Assembly: GCA_017549805.1 (NCBI GenBank) | Contig: JAFYNJ010000006.1 | Location: forward strand, 1-64,000 | DNA from: Bacteroidales bacterium | GTDB lineage: Bacteria; Bacteroidota; Bacteroidia; Bacteroidales; F082 | Direction of reading: 5' to 3' | DNA length: 64,000 nucleotides | In this document: piece by piece, positions 17,973-28,700 of the stretch | Layout: each line of letters starts with the position of its first letter | How positions within the stretch are numbered: the first letter of the stretch is position 1 | Translations under genes and position numbers: made by a program | The notes under the pieces: generated by a model | Database searches by the model: none | What the model was told of the DNA's origin: nothing | Seen by the model: the letters and a program-made list of their open reading frames with translations, nothing else

Positions 17973-19208
17973 ATGAAAATCAAAGCATTTCTTATTGGAA
18001 CCGTATTGGTTCTGTTGGGGATCCAATCCTATGGCCAAAGCCAGTTGTTGGGTCAAACCTTGAATCCGAATGTTATTACTACCGCCGTGCCTTTTGTTTC
18101 CATCGCTCCCGATGCCCGCGGTGGTTCCATGGGTGATTGTGGTGTGGCTTCCGAGGCCGATGTTTACAGCATGCACTACAATCCGGCAAAATATACCTTT
18201 TTGAAACAGGATTTGAGCGTCGGTTTGGGCTACAGCCCTTGGTTGCGCAATTTGGTTCCCGACATGAACCTTGCCTATCTGGCTTTTGCCAAGAAGCTGA
18301 ATTCGGAATCGGCTTTGGCAGCCACCTTGCGTTACTTCAGATGCGGTGACATCGAGTTCAGAAAGACAGCTGAAGAGATCCCTCAGGTCTATAGTCCCAA
18401 TGAATGGGCTCTTGACGCCACTTACTCCAGAATGTTGACGGATTATTTGTCAGGTGCTGTGGCAGGTCGCTTTATCTATTCCAACCTGACTCAAGGTTAT
18501 GACGAGTCGTCAGCTGGTTGGTCAGTTGCCGCCGACATCGCCGTTTACTACAAGCGTCCGGTGGAATGGTTCCGTGATATGGATGCCGACTTCTCTTGGG
18601 GTGCCAGCATCACCAACATCGGTTCAAAGGTGAGCTATAGAAACACCAGCATCAGGAAAGACTTTATCCCGACCACCTTGCGTTTCGGACCCTGCTTGAA
18701 GATGGAATTGGATGAATACAACTCCTTGGCCTTCATGTTCGACGTTACCAAGCTGTTGGTGCCGACTCCGCCCCTCTACAAGAGAGATGAGACAACCGGT
18801 AACTTTGTGGTTGAGAACGGTGAATATGTGATTGAGGAAGGTATGGATAACGACGTTTCCGTGATGGTCGGTATGATTCAATCCTTCTATGATGCTCCCG
18901 GCTGTTCCTATGACGACCAGATGAACCTGGTGCATTTTGGAAAGGCATACGAAGAGCTTTGCGAATACAACATCGGTGTGGGTGCCGAGTATTGGTACAA
19001 CAATACCTTTGCAGTGCGCGCCGGTTATTTCAACGAGGCTGCCATGAAGGGTAACCGTAAGTATGTTACTTTGGGCGCTGCTTTGAAATACAATGTGTTT
19101 GGCTTGGATGTCTCCTACCTGGTTCCGGTGAACGGCAAGGTTGGCACCAACCCGTTGGAGAATACTTTGAGATTCAACTTGACTTACGATCTTGTTTCCA
19201 AGAAATAA
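17973..19208 (+). CDS. porV: T9SS outer-membrane shuttle/attachment protein PorV
   Basis: FadL-like outer-membrane barrel of 411 aa with a signal peptide (about 1-22, ending YGQS). The PorV/PorQ-family pattern is present: PFVSIAPDARGGSMGDCGVAS followed by YSMHYNPAKYTF, then LTDYLSGAVAGRFIYSNL, AGYFNEAAMKGNRKY and the C-terminal strand LTYDLVSKK. PorV collects T9SS cargo from the translocon and presents it to PorU. Placement right after two porU-like genes supports this assignment. Length is normal for PorV. Confidence 0.93.
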   Translation: MKIKAFLIGTVLVLLGIQSYGQSQLLGQTLNPNVITTAVPFVSIAPDARGGSMGDCGVASEADVYSMHYNPAKYTFLKQDLSVGLGYSPWLRNLVPDMNLAYLAFAKKLNSESALAATLRYFRCGDIEFRKTAEEIPQVYSPNEWALDATYSRMLTDYLSGAVAGRFIYSNLTQGYDESSAGWSVAADIAVYYKRPVEWFRDMDADFSWGASITNIGSKVSYRNTSIRKDFIPTTLRFGPCLKMELDEYNSLAFMFDVTKLLVPTPPLYKRDETTGNFVVENGEYVIEEGMDNDVSVMVGMIQSFYDAPGCSYDDQMNLVHFGKAYEELCEYNIGVGAEYWYNNTFAVRAGYFNEAAMKGNRKYVTLGAALKYNVFGLDVSYLVPVNGKVGTNPLENTLRFNLTYDLVSKK

Positions 19209-19226
19209 GTCTCTTGGAGGACGATA

Positions 19227-19256
19227 AAAAAAGGCGGCCAATCGGCCGCCTTTTTT
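19227..19256. terminator. Bidirectional terminator between porV and the C25 protease gene
   Basis: Stem AAAAAAGGCGGCC / GGCCGCCTTTTTT with loop AATC. It has a T-run on the plus strand after porV and, because the flanks are A/T symmetric, also on the minus strand after the convergent protease gene. Confidence 0.9.
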
Positions 19257-19275
19257 GTTTTGGTGCTCAACGCCA

Positions 19276-22200
19276 TCACTTGATGACGTTGAGATGCCTG
19301 ATGCAGATGCCGTTGCCGGTGCTGATCTTCACCAGGTAGGATCCAGCTTGGAACTGTGCCATGTCGATGCTCAGTCTGTCGGTGTTGGCTTGGCTGTCAT
19401 ACACCATCTGTCCGAGGTTGTTGTAAACCGTGACGCGGTTCATGCCTTCGGCCTCGACATACACCTTGTCGGAAGTCGGGTTCGGGTAGAGCTTGGCGTT
19501 GGCTTCCCATTCGCCCACGCCCGTGGAGTTCTTCACGGTGATGGCGAGGTTGCCTTCAAGGTTGTTGCATTCAGAGACGGGCGATGCTGTCAGCACGGCT
19601 TGGCCTTTATAGGTTTGGCTCCAAGTGACGGTGACCGAAAGGCCGTCGTTGGCAGGCAGCAAGGTGCCGGCTTCTTCAGGGGCGATGCTATAGCTCGACA
19701 TCAAACCGTTGGTGACGGTGAACTCGGAAATCGGGGTGACGCGTGCGTCAAGTTCCGAGTCGCCGCTGATGGCGGGGGCGATGTCGGTGGGAATCACATT
19801 GATGGTAAGCGTGAGATCCAACACAGTTTCGCAATCGCTTCCACAGCCACTGTTTGCTGAGGTGATTTTCGTCAGGCGGATTTCTGTGGTTTCGGAGGGC
19901 GTAATACTATAGGTATAGCCTGTGCCATTGAAGGAGATGGGTTCGATGCCATCACCCTCGATGGTGTAGTTCTGGTCGTTGATGTCGCCACCGGCAACGG
20001 TGAACTCAAATGTGGCAGTCTCGCCTTTGCAAATTTCAAGATTGGTGTTGTCAACGGTAAGGCTCGGCGCTTCAAGCACTTCAATGTCCAAACTGCTGTT
20101 CGGGTCGATTTCGCATAAACCGTTGCTCAGATGGTGGAATTCAAAGGTGTAGTTGCCGGGAACAAGGCTTGCGGTAGGAAGTGTCAAGGGTTGTCCTTCA
20201 ATCAGGGTGATGGCTTCACCGTTGATCTCCATGGTCATCTGTCCATCGATATAGCCGCTGAGAGTGGCGAAATCGACGATGTAGTCCTGACCTTGGCAGG
20301 CCATGAGGATGCAATTGGGCAGAGGCATGTCCATCATAGGAGCCTGATTCATCTCAAACGGATATTCCAAGGTGACAGGGCCGCAGCCGGCTGAATTGGC
20401 GGTGGCCAGCAATGTGACGCTGCCTGCAGCGATATCTTCAGCGCTTGGCGTATAAGTGGTTGACAACTCGTTCGGGTCGGCGAATTCGCCGCTGCCCGAC
20501 GTTGTCCAAACGAAAGAGGCATAGTCGCCTGAAACCACTTGGACGGCTACCGGTTGAGGCTCTTGTAAGCCGCAGTATTGAGCGTCGTTGATGGCGTAAT
20601 CAAGCACCACGTTCTCATTGATGTTCAAGGTCATGTCGTCAGTAATCGTGTTGCCGTGGCTACCGCTGATGGTGATGGTCAAGGTAACAGTGCCATTTGC
20701 GTTGTCTTGGACACCAGGGGTATAGACGGGATTCATGAGGGTGGCGTCATCGAAGGTGCCGTCGCCGGAAGTGGTCCAAAGGAGTGTTTGGTAATTGGCT
20801 GCATAGCCGAGGATTTGTGCCGACTCGTCTTTGCAGATGGCCATGTCAAGACCTGCACTTCCCGCCATGCTGAGATCGCGAGGCAATATCACGAAGTCGA
20901 TCCAGCAGCAGTCGCTGCCATTCGACACGCTTGAGTCTTTCTTGTATTTCCATTTAAAGGTGTGATTGCCTGCCATTACATGGTATTGTGCTTTGGTCCA
21001 GTTGATGCTGCCTGACCAATAGCCCATTTCAGTATTGTCGATATAGAAGTACAATTTGTCGTAATTATTCTCTGACGACACCTTATAATAGAAGGCGATG
21101 GAGTCGGTCTCGCCGACTTCGTATGTAAGCGTCAGGAGTGTTTCTTGGCTGTCGGAGATGGCACCTGATTTCATGCAATAGTTGCCTTCGTAGGGTTGGT
21201 CGGTACACATCGTCCAAGGATGGCTGGTGTCATTCGACCACATTGTCGGATCAATGGTTCCCAATTCGAAGTCTTCGACATTCAGACCGATCTTTGACAT
21301 GAAGTCCCTTGAGTCGGTGTAAACGCCTGAAACAACGTCCAGGGTGTATTCGGCAGCAAAGCCTGAGGGAGCACCACCAACATACACATCGAATTCCACT
21401 GCAGCAGATCCGTTGGCGTCGATGCCGTTTACGGTAACGCTAGGTTCGGATGTGATTTGCAGGAAGACATTGTTCATGGTGAGGGTTGCGTCGGCAACTC
21501 TCGAATCGGCGTTGCCCTTGTTCATGATGGGGAATCTCAGTCTGGCTCGTTCACCTGGGTCGAGACGGCCGTTCCCGTTGCCTTCCAATTCAGTGATGGT
21601 GACATTGCCTATCTCGAACACAGGAGCGTAAGCCTTCATGGTGATATGGTACTCGTAGGTGTCGTTACCGCTGGTGATGGTAGCCAGGAACTCAATGTTG
21701 GTCTTGTTAGGAACCTCGTCTGAAATGGTAAAGCTGAAAGCCTCACTTAGGTCAAGGACGTCGTTTGAGTTGATGGCGGTGAAGTCGGCGGTGCCATCGG
21801 TGATGGTGACATATTCCGATTCGGAAGTCAAAGTAATGGTGCCTGCAGGAGCCTGGGTATTGCCAACGTTCTTGAGCTGGATGTTGAATCCGGTCTCATC
21901 GCCGAAATTGAGTTGTGGAGCTTCGTCGCTGAGCGTGTACTGGTTGATGATGACATAAGGTCCGTCGGCAGGGATGACGTCGATGTCGGCCTCATAGCGA
22001 AGATAGTTTTGTCCAGTGATGGTGAGTCGGATGACGGTAGGAGGAACCTGTGAGGGAATTTCGATGTTTTGGACAGAACCGGTTGCCGTAGCTACTGCCA
22101 AGATCTCCATGTTTTCGCCTTCGCCCGTGGTAAGGGCAATGGTGGTGCCTTCAGGAGCGGTGATTTGGAAGGTGGTGAGGCCTGCCAGTTGTACGTTCAA

Positions 22201-24159
22201 ATGGTTCGGGGTAATGGCCTGTGGCACTTGTGTGTAGATGCGCAAGAAGGCGTCGCAGTGTGCGGTGAACATGGTGTAGGTGATGTCCTTGTCGTCGGTG
22301 TTATAGGGCCATGAGCTTTGAGCTAGGAAGTATTTGCCGGCTACATTGCCAAAGGCGGGCATCCAGTTGCCTGTCTTAGGACCAGCGGGCTGATAGGGAC
22401 CGAAGTCGGGCATGAAATCGCCGTCGAAGAGGTCGTAAACACCCCAAACGAAGGCGTCGTTGACGAATGAGTAGGAAGTCTCAGTTGGGCAGAGCACACC
22501 GACAGCGCCGGCGTTTTGACCGTTGTAGGTTTGGCGCATCCAGGCTTCGCAGAAGCAGGTGTTGCTATAGTTGAACTTGCCAGTGAGGCAGTTGATGGAC
22601 ATCACGAAAGGCAGCTTGCCCACATTGTTCATCTGAGCTACGTGTGAGTTCTTCACGGCAGGCTCGCCCCAACCGACTTCTTCGCCATGGTCGCGGTGCT
22701 GCAGCCAGAAGGCGCCGTTGTTGACGGCTTGCACTACTTGGTCGGGAGTGCCGCCAGTCCAACCGCCGAGCTCGGAAGGCGTGGCAGGGATGTATCCCCT
22801 TCCATTAGGGCCGAAGTAATTGACCACCATGGAGGTGTTTTGGTTCGACGACCAGGAGGTTCCTGGCGTGCCTGAATAAACGCAGTTGATGCGTTGCGGG
22901 TTGTAACCGTGGTTACGCATGTAGCCGCCAAACACTTCCGAACAGATCTGGAACCAACGTTCGGTTTGCCATCCCAAAGCAGTGATGGGGTTGGCGTAGA
23001 AGGAAGGATCGGTGTTTGGGTTGGTGTATTCATACTCGATTTGTTTGCCAACGAAAATGGGAAGTTGTTCTGGCGTTTCGGCAATCAAACGGGAGAACAC
23101 CATGTCGGGCAAGTTGTCGTTGCCCACCACATCGGCATATCCGTTATCGGTGATGCAACTTCCGTATGGGTGGGGAGCAGTCTCTGCAGGGACGTATTGG
23201 CCCATGTTGGTGCCATGGTCGCCCAACATGCATACCGCCACAGGAGCAATATCCCAAGTGTTGTAGGCATTGTGGAACCAGGTCTTCATGGCAGCGGTGG
23301 TGGTGGCTGGCATCTCATCCAAACGATAGACCTCAGTGATGATGCCTTGTTGCATGCGGTATTCCTTCAGCTGTTGTGCGTAAGGGGCCCAGGCATCGTT
23401 GTTAGGGGTGATGATGAGGTACTCTGCGCCATCGGCACCATCGCGGATCCAGTCTTGCATACGAGCCTCATAGTCGATTACCGGTAACTGGTCATAGTTC
23501 ATCAACTCGGCGGCGAGGATGGGATCCCAATAGGGAGAACGCAAACGGTCTTCGCCAAAATGGCCATTGCCGCCTTCGTAGTTGATAGCGAGTTCGATGT
23601 CGGTGTAAACCACCAGGTCCTTGGTGACAGGATTATACTGGAAAGGCGTAACCGATACGGTGACGGCATCCACGCCACGGATGTATGACTTGCTTACTGT
23701 GAATGGGTTTTCGGGATAGAAGGCGTTCTTGGAATAAACCTTCATGTCCTTCTTGTATTCCATGTCTGGCTCTTCCGATTCAGCTTGGATGCGAAGAGCG
23801 GGAGCGATGTTCACATTGTGGAACGTTTGCTGCTCGGCCCTGACTACGCTTAAGGTAGCCTTGGCACCTTGAGGGATGGCCATCATGCGGCTTTCCGCAG
23901 GAAGGTTCGGTAGTCCGGCATCATTGGGGATGCAGACGGCTTTGATGCTGATTTCGGACATCTCCTCGTCGCGGTAGTTGAGTTGGCTGAGGGAGAACTG
24001 TCCCAGCTGGTAGCTGATGTGCGCACCGTCCCTAGTCTTGTTCGTCATGGCGAAGCCTTGGCTTCCTTTGACGGGGAAGGTGTACGTCTGTGCCATCGTC
24101 AAGTTGGCAGTCATGGCCAACAGCGTGATGACGAGCAGTTGAAGTAAAGTTTTTTTCAT
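19276..24159 (-). CDS. Large gingipain-like C25 cysteine protease with T9SS sorting domain
   Basis: Exported protein of 1627 aa. The signal peptide (1-23) is followed by a gingipain-type propeptide (about 25-230) and a C25 domain (about 240-600). Catalytic His491 (QHRDHGEE) and Cys524 (SINCLTGKF) are intact. Ig/CARDB-like segments follow (about 690-950). A MAM/cleaved-adhesin-like jelly roll comes next (about 960-1095; YEGNYCMKSG, CCWIDFVILP), then further Ig-like repeats, and a T9SS domain at about 1553-1627 (LYPNPTSDKVYVEAEG, VYNNLGQMVY, GSYLVKIS). It is probably a surface-anchored or secreted proteinase like P. gingivalis gingipains, but longer than most C25 enzymes. It is the last gene of the four-gene set transcribed from 29182. 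Confidence 0.87.
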   Translation of the reverse strand: MKKTLLQLLVITLLAMTANLTMAQTYTFPVKGSQGFAMTNKTRDGAHISYQLGQFSLSQLNYRDEEMSEISIKAVCIPNDAGLPNLPAESRMMAIPQGAKATLSVVRAEQQTFHNVNIAPALRIQAESEEPDMEYKKDMKVYSKNAFYPENPFTVSKSYIRGVDAVTVSVTPFQYNPVTKDLVVYTDIELAINYEGGNGHFGEDRLRSPYWDPILAAELMNYDQLPVIDYEARMQDWIRDGADGAEYLIITPNNDAWAPYAQQLKEYRMQQGIITEVYRLDEMPATTTAAMKTWFHNAYNTWDIAPVAVCMLGDHGTNMGQYVPAETAPHPYGSCITDNGYADVVGNDNLPDMVFSRLIAETPEQLPIFVGKQIEYEYTNPNTDPSFYANPITALGWQTERWFQICSEVFGGYMRNHGYNPQRINCVYSGTPGTSWSSNQNTSMVVNYFGPNGRGYIPATPSELGGWTGGTPDQVVQAVNNGAFWLQHRDHGEEVGWGEPAVKNSHVAQMNNVGKLPFVMSINCLTGKFNYSNTCFCEAWMRQTYNGQNAGAVGVLCPTETSYSFVNDAFVWGVYDLFDGDFMPDFGPYQPAGPKTGNWMPAFGNVAGKYFLAQSSWPYNTDDKDITYTMFTAHCDAFLRIYTQVPQAITPNHLNVQLAGLTTFQITAPEGTTIALTTGEGENMEILAVATATGSVQNIEIPSQVPPTVIRLTITGQNYLRYEADIDVIPADGPYVIINQYTLSDEAPQLNFGDETGFNIQLKNVGNTQAPAGTITLTSESEYVTITDGTADFTAINSNDVLDLSEAFSFTISDEVPNKTNIEFLATITSGNDTYEYHITMKAYAPVFEIGNVTITELEGNGNGRLDPGERARLRFPIMNKGNADSRVADATLTMNNVFLQITSEPSVTVNGIDANGSAAVEFDVYVGGAPSGFAAEYTLDVVSGVYTDSRDFMSKIGLNVEDFELGTIDPTMWSNDTSHPWTMCTDQPYEGNYCMKSGAISDSQETLLTLTYEVGETDSIAFYYKVSSENNYDKLYFYIDNTEMGYWSGSINWTKAQYHVMAGNHTFKWKYKKDSSVSNGSDCCWIDFVILPRDLSMAGSAGLDMAICKDESAQILGYAANYQTLLWTTSGDGTFDDATLMNPVYTPGVQDNANGTVTLTITISGSHGNTITDDMTLNINENVVLDYAINDAQYCGLQEPQPVAVQVVSGDYASFVWTTSGSGEFADPNELSTTYTPSAEDIAAGSVTLLATANSAGCGPVTLEYPFEMNQAPMMDMPLPNCILMACQGQDYIVDFATLSGYIDGQMTMEINGEAITLIEGQPLTLPTASLVPGNYTFEFHHLSNGLCEIDPNSSLDIEVLEAPSLTVDNTNLEICKGETATFEFTVAGGDINDQNYTIEGDGIEPISFNGTGYTYSITPSETTEIRLTKITSANSGCGSDCETVLDLTLTINVIPTDIAPAISGDSELDARVTPISEFTVTNGLMSSYSIAPEEAGTLLPANDGLSVTVTWSQTYKGQAVLTASPVSECNNLEGNLAITVKNSTGVGEWEANAKLYPNPTSDKVYVEAEGMNRVTVYNNLGQMVYDSQANTDRLSIDMAQFQAGSYLVKISTGNGICIRHLNVIK

Positions 24160-24198
24160 CGGTTGATTTATTAATGGTTCATATTGAATTCTGTTTGC

Positions 24199-25065
24199 TT
24201 AATCAAAATAGTAACATGCATCCCTGAGTCGTTTTTTGATGGGGAATAGGATGGTAAGGTTGGCTTCAAGGTCATGGGAACGGATAATTCTATTGTTATC
24301 CTTTTTCACTAGTTTCTTCTCTTGTTCATTCCATTTCCAAATGAATCCTTCTTCGGCGAGGTTTCGGAGTCCGTAGTTGATGGCGACATCAAACTTCACG
24401 ATGATGGCATAGCCATTCGTAGGGATGCGACCCATGAGGCCCAATCCTCCGAGGGCACTCGCGTTAATGAGTGCTTTTGCATCGACTTCCTCAATCCTTT
24501 TCTCCTCATAGCCACCAAAAGTAGTGATGGTGGTTTGAGTGGGTGGATTCTCAAACAGGAACTGTTTTTCTCTTATGGTTGCGTTGAATCCCAAAGGGAT
24601 ATCCACTTGAGGAGCAATGAACAAATAGGGAATCACCTTGTCGTCTTTTACGGCGCCCTTGAAATAATAGGTCAAAGGAATGCGTACGGATGCCACATTG
24701 TAGCCCATGTAGAATTCCCTATGAAAGGTCCCGTTGGCTGTCAAGGACTGTTGGTAGGGCCGGTCATAGTACATCTTGGTGCCTTTCTGGGAGAAAAGTC
24801 CTTCGAGGCCTATTGAGAGTTTTGAGAAATACCGTTCGGCAACAATGCCCAGGTTGTATCCGAAATTGCCTGAATAGATCACTTTTTGAAGTTCGGAATC
24901 CGGCATGAAGCTCCAGGGACAGCCGAGTTTCACTCCAACGGTGTAGTTGCTAAAGGCCAAATTGGTTCCTTGGTTCTGCGACTTGAGCGGCTTGCGGAAT
25001 TGCCTTTGCGCGCTCAGCGAAACCGAGAGGAATAATAAGATGCCGATGATAAGAAACCTTTTCAT
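24199..25065 (-). CDS. Outer-membrane beta-barrel protein (PorT-like family)
   Basis: Protein of 288 aa with a signal peptide (about 1-19, SVSLSAQ). It shows alternating amphipathic strands typical of the OMP_b-brl_2/PorT family: YTVGVKLGCPWSF, FGYNLGIVAERYF, LSIGLEGLFSQKG, VRIPLTYYFKG, YLFIAPQVDIPLG and ANLTILFPIKKRL. It should lie in the outer membrane. It is between the lipoprotein gene (16 bases upstream) and the C25 protease gene (39 bases downstream). A specific role, for example a partner of the protease, is only inferred from position. I do not equate it with T9SS PorT itself. Confidence 0.7.
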   Translation of the reverse strand: MKRFLIIGILLFLSVSLSAQRQFRKPLKSQNQGTNLAFSNYTVGVKLGCPWSFMPDSELQKVIYSGNFGYNLGIVAERYFSKLSIGLEGLFSQKGTKMYYDRPYQQSLTANGTFHREFYMGYNVASVRIPLTYYFKGAVKDDKVIPYLFIAPQVDIPLGFNATIREKQFLFENPPTQTTITTFGGYEEKRIEEVDAKALINASALGGLGLMGRIPTNGYAIIVKFDVAINYGLRNLAEEGFIWKWNEQEKKLVKKDNNRIIRSHDLEANLTILFPIKKRLRDACYYFD

Positions 25066-25081
25066 TCAGTGATAAAACGTG

Positions 25082-25783
25082 CTATTTGTCATTCCAATCG
25101 CAACTGGGCGAGAGTCCTGGGTGTTTTTTGATTTCGATGGTTCCTGGTGCGTAGGCTTGGGTGGGTTGGTAATCGTATTTTAGGATTTTCTTTCCGAAGA
25201 TATAGTTTTTTACTCCTTTGAATTCTATTGTTGGGGGCGTCGTCGTTGTAATCGTATCGAAGACAAGAGTACCTGAAATGAGCATGGCGACAGTGGGGTC
25301 GCCGTTGCCTTCGATTTTTCCGACATAATAGGTGGTAAACAGCGTATCGTGTCCTATGATGTAGGCATTTTCAAGGTCCAATAGATAGGTGTTGTTGTAA
25401 GAGTCGCGGGTTTTTATCTTGTGTTTGGCAATGCACTGAACATGGTCGTAGAAAAGGTGCGTGTTGATGGAAGCATCGTATGTTGGTGGTGCCGCATGGG
25501 ATTGGATAATCTGGTTTCCGTTGTAGATATCAAAGATATAACGGATACATGTGTCATAGAATAAGCCATTCACACTAAAACAGATGTCATTCAGGGAAGG
25601 AGGATTGGGGCCAAAATAGATGTTGTCTTCTCCAAAAAGCTCCACCAGATCGTTGTTTTGCTGTAATGCATCCTGAATCGTCTCAACTTCTTGAGGGTCG
25701 TTAAAGTCAATGTCTATAGCAGTACAAGAGCAGAGCCAATAGGTCATGCAGATGAATACCAAGAAACGACTGATTTCTTTCAT
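25082..25783 (-). CDS. Putative lipoprotein of unknown function
   Basis: Protein of 233 aa with an N-terminal hydrophobic stretch and a lipobox-like YWLCSC at about residues 16-21, so probably lipidated. The body contains many beta-type segments and a central region (AYIIGHDTLFTTYYVGKIEG), with no family I recognise. It sits 12 bases after the PKD/Cys-repeat protein gene and 16 bases before the barrel gene, inside a set of exported proteins. A surface or periplasmic accessory role is an inference. Confidence 0.6.
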   Translation of the reverse strand: MKEISRFLVFICMTYWLCSCTAIDIDFNDPQEVETIQDALQQNNDLVELFGEDNIYFGPNPPSLNDICFSVNGLFYDTCIRYIFDIYNGNQIIQSHAAPPTYDASINTHLFYDHVQCIAKHKIKTRDSYNNTYLLDLENAYIIGHDTLFTTYYVGKIEGNGDPTVAMLISGTLVFDTITTTTPPTIEFKGVKNYIFGKKILKYDYQPTQAYAPGTIEIKKHPGLSPSCDWNDK

Positions 25784-25795
25784 GCTTCTAGTTTG

Positions 25796-28700
25796 TTAGT
25801 CCAAAATGATCACTTTCTTGGTAATGGTTCCCTCTTTGCTGGATAGGATGAAGACATAAACTCCACTGGACAACTTGCCGGAATGGTATTGGTGGGTTTG
25901 CTTCTCATAGCCGTTATGGATTATGAAGCTATCGATCAATAAGCCGGTCATGTCATAGACCTTAATACTCACATCTCCGAACATGTTGTCGAACGAAAGT
26001 GTCATGTTGCCGTCATTGGGGTTGGGATAGATGTCGGCATGGCAGTTTTGGCTGATTTCCGAAGTACCGTATGAACTGCAATGAATCCATTTGGAGTGTT
26101 CATCTCCACCGCAACTACAATCGCCCGAACTTCTTGTTCTAGCACACAGCTCAATGGAATCCAACTCGTAGGTGTAAATGTAGAGATAGCATTTGTCACC
26201 GTTGTCGTAGGGTATTAAATCCCATTTATTGAAGCCTTCTGGAGTCTTGATAAACCATTCGGTCTCATGGGTGCCGGGGGCATCAATCCAATAGCGTTCG
26301 ATGGTGTATTGGAATTCGGAGCCTCCCACAACCCAACTGTTTCCTTCAATACGTGGGAAACTGGGCGTGTAGTCGAGTTGGAGTTTCAGCGTTACAATAG
26401 AGTCGCATCCGAGGTGGGTGTCAATGGTTTTTTGGTAATCACCTGGTTCTGTAAGCAAATAGCTTTCGCCATTCCAGCCGAATTGCCATTCGTATTGGTC
26501 GCATTGGTTGAGGACACGCTTTTCGCTGATGTCATCGTAATTGACGGTAAGATCGAGCACGTAAGTGCTATCGCAGTTGAAATTGGCTCCACCTCCAATG
26601 GGGAATGGGGCGACATAATGACCGGACCTATCATAGGTCTCTCCATTGACAGACCAAGGATAACTATTGCATTCCGTACGAGTTTCTTGATGGTAGAATT
26701 CTTGATGGAACTTAAGGTTCAAACGGTATTTGATGTCGCATCCGCCCTGTGGATCGGGAAGGATGATTTCGTCGTATGTGTCTTGGGTGTAGGTTTGTCC
26801 TGTCCATTTCCAATAGAACGATGGGGTTTCGTCATAACCGTAGCATTGGTATTCTTCTTGAGTGGGGGGCATCTGGTATTCGCCCACGGAAAGCACTAGT
26901 TTCTCAACCAAGAGACAGCCGTGGCTATCGATGGTGTCAAAATAGGCCACATCGCCATCGTGATTGTATTCAGTTCCATGGAAGTTGTAAGTTTGTGAGG
27001 TGCAGATGGTCGGGTCCACGATGATGGTGTCATTGGCGGGGTACACATGGAGGTCGAGCCATACGATGCTATCGCAATCATGGACAGTATGCAGGTTGAC
27101 AGGATGCATGCCTTCGGTGTTGAAGTATTGGTTGTGGAAGTTGTAGCTGGTTCCAGGACAGATGTATGCGGTGGTGGTATTGGAGGAATTCGGTTCGGTA
27201 TAGGATGGATAGTAGCGGAGATGCAGTGTAATGGTTTTGTCACAGCCTTGAGCAGTGGTGGTGTAGTATGGGTAATCGTCTTCTTCACTGTACTCCTGTC
27301 CATAGAAGGTGTAAGTATCGCCTGGACAAATATATTGGGTTACATCCTCTTGTTCGGGATGGTTGACTGTAACGGTGGTGGTGACGGTTTGTGAGCCCAT
27401 GCCGTCGCTTACTGTACAGGAATAGGTGGTGGTCTCAGTAGGGCTGGCTACGGGGTTGGCAATAATAGGATTGCTCAATCCGATGGTGGGTGTCCAGGAG
27501 TAGCTGAAGTTGCCGGTGCCGCCTACTGCAGTGGCTTGTAGTTGTGAAGTTTCACCCAGGCAGATGCTGTTGGGTGATGCATTCGCAGTGGCCGTCATGT
27601 TTGAACCGCTGACGAGGACATTGACTTGGTCGGAACTGGTGCATCCGCCTTGAGGATGGGTAACGGTAAGTGTGAAAGTGGTGGTTTGTTGCAGTGCAAC
27701 GGTTTGCGTGTTTTGGGCATTTGGGTTGACCACCTTGTTGGCGGGTTCCCAATGGTAGTTAAGTCCGTCGCTGCCTCCATTGCCTCGTAGTGTTGCAGTG
27801 CCGTTATAGACGACGGTTTGGTCTTGGCCGGCATCGGCTACAGGAACTGGATAAACGGTAACTCTTTGGGTCTTGGTGTTGGTACATGCACCATTTCCGC
27901 AACTTGCAGTGAGCGCCACATTGTAATTGCCTGCTGCAGCATATTGGTGAGTGGGGTTTTGTTGGTTGGAGGTGTTTCCGTCACCGAAATCCCATTGATA
28001 CGTCATGGCTTGATTGGTCGGATTGGTTGTGGAATTGTTGGTGAACTGGGTGACAGCACCTTGACATACCGTGGTGGCCGTAAAACTTGCAGTGGGTTGG
28101 GCATAGACTTGAACTCGTGTTGAGGCACTGTTGGTTTGTCCATTTAAATGGATGGTGCAAATATATTCGCCAGACATGGACATGTTGCAGTTGGGGCGGG
28201 TAACAGTCTGCCCGTTGGCGGTCCATCCACCTGGTCCTGTCCAACTGTAGGTGGCACCAGATTGAGCGTTGCCGGTAAGCGTAATGGTTTCGCCTATGCA
28301 GTAAGGTCCGTCGTTCTCAACCAAAGGCGGCAGGATGTCGCAGTCGGTGGTGCCGTTACCACTGGTTTTACTAAAATTGATATTACAAGTTGCGTTAGAG
28401 TAGTTAGTGATAATCAGGATATAATACTGTCCTGTTTGTGCTGATGACGGAATTTGACAATTCTCGGTTGAAGCAGTACTGTAACTACAGGAAACCACCT
28501 TTGGCGAAGTGAGCCCATTAGGGCAGGGAGCAACAGGATCGTCAAACGGGCCCCAACAGCAAAAGTCAATGTCAACACTTGGAGTGCTGTACATGTGGAT
28601 GGTAATGCTGCCCGGGTTGCCGATTCTCATGTAATACCATGCGGGATTAGGCGTTGAGCCAAGGCAAGAGTAGTAGGGACCGGATTCTCCACTGCCAGCA

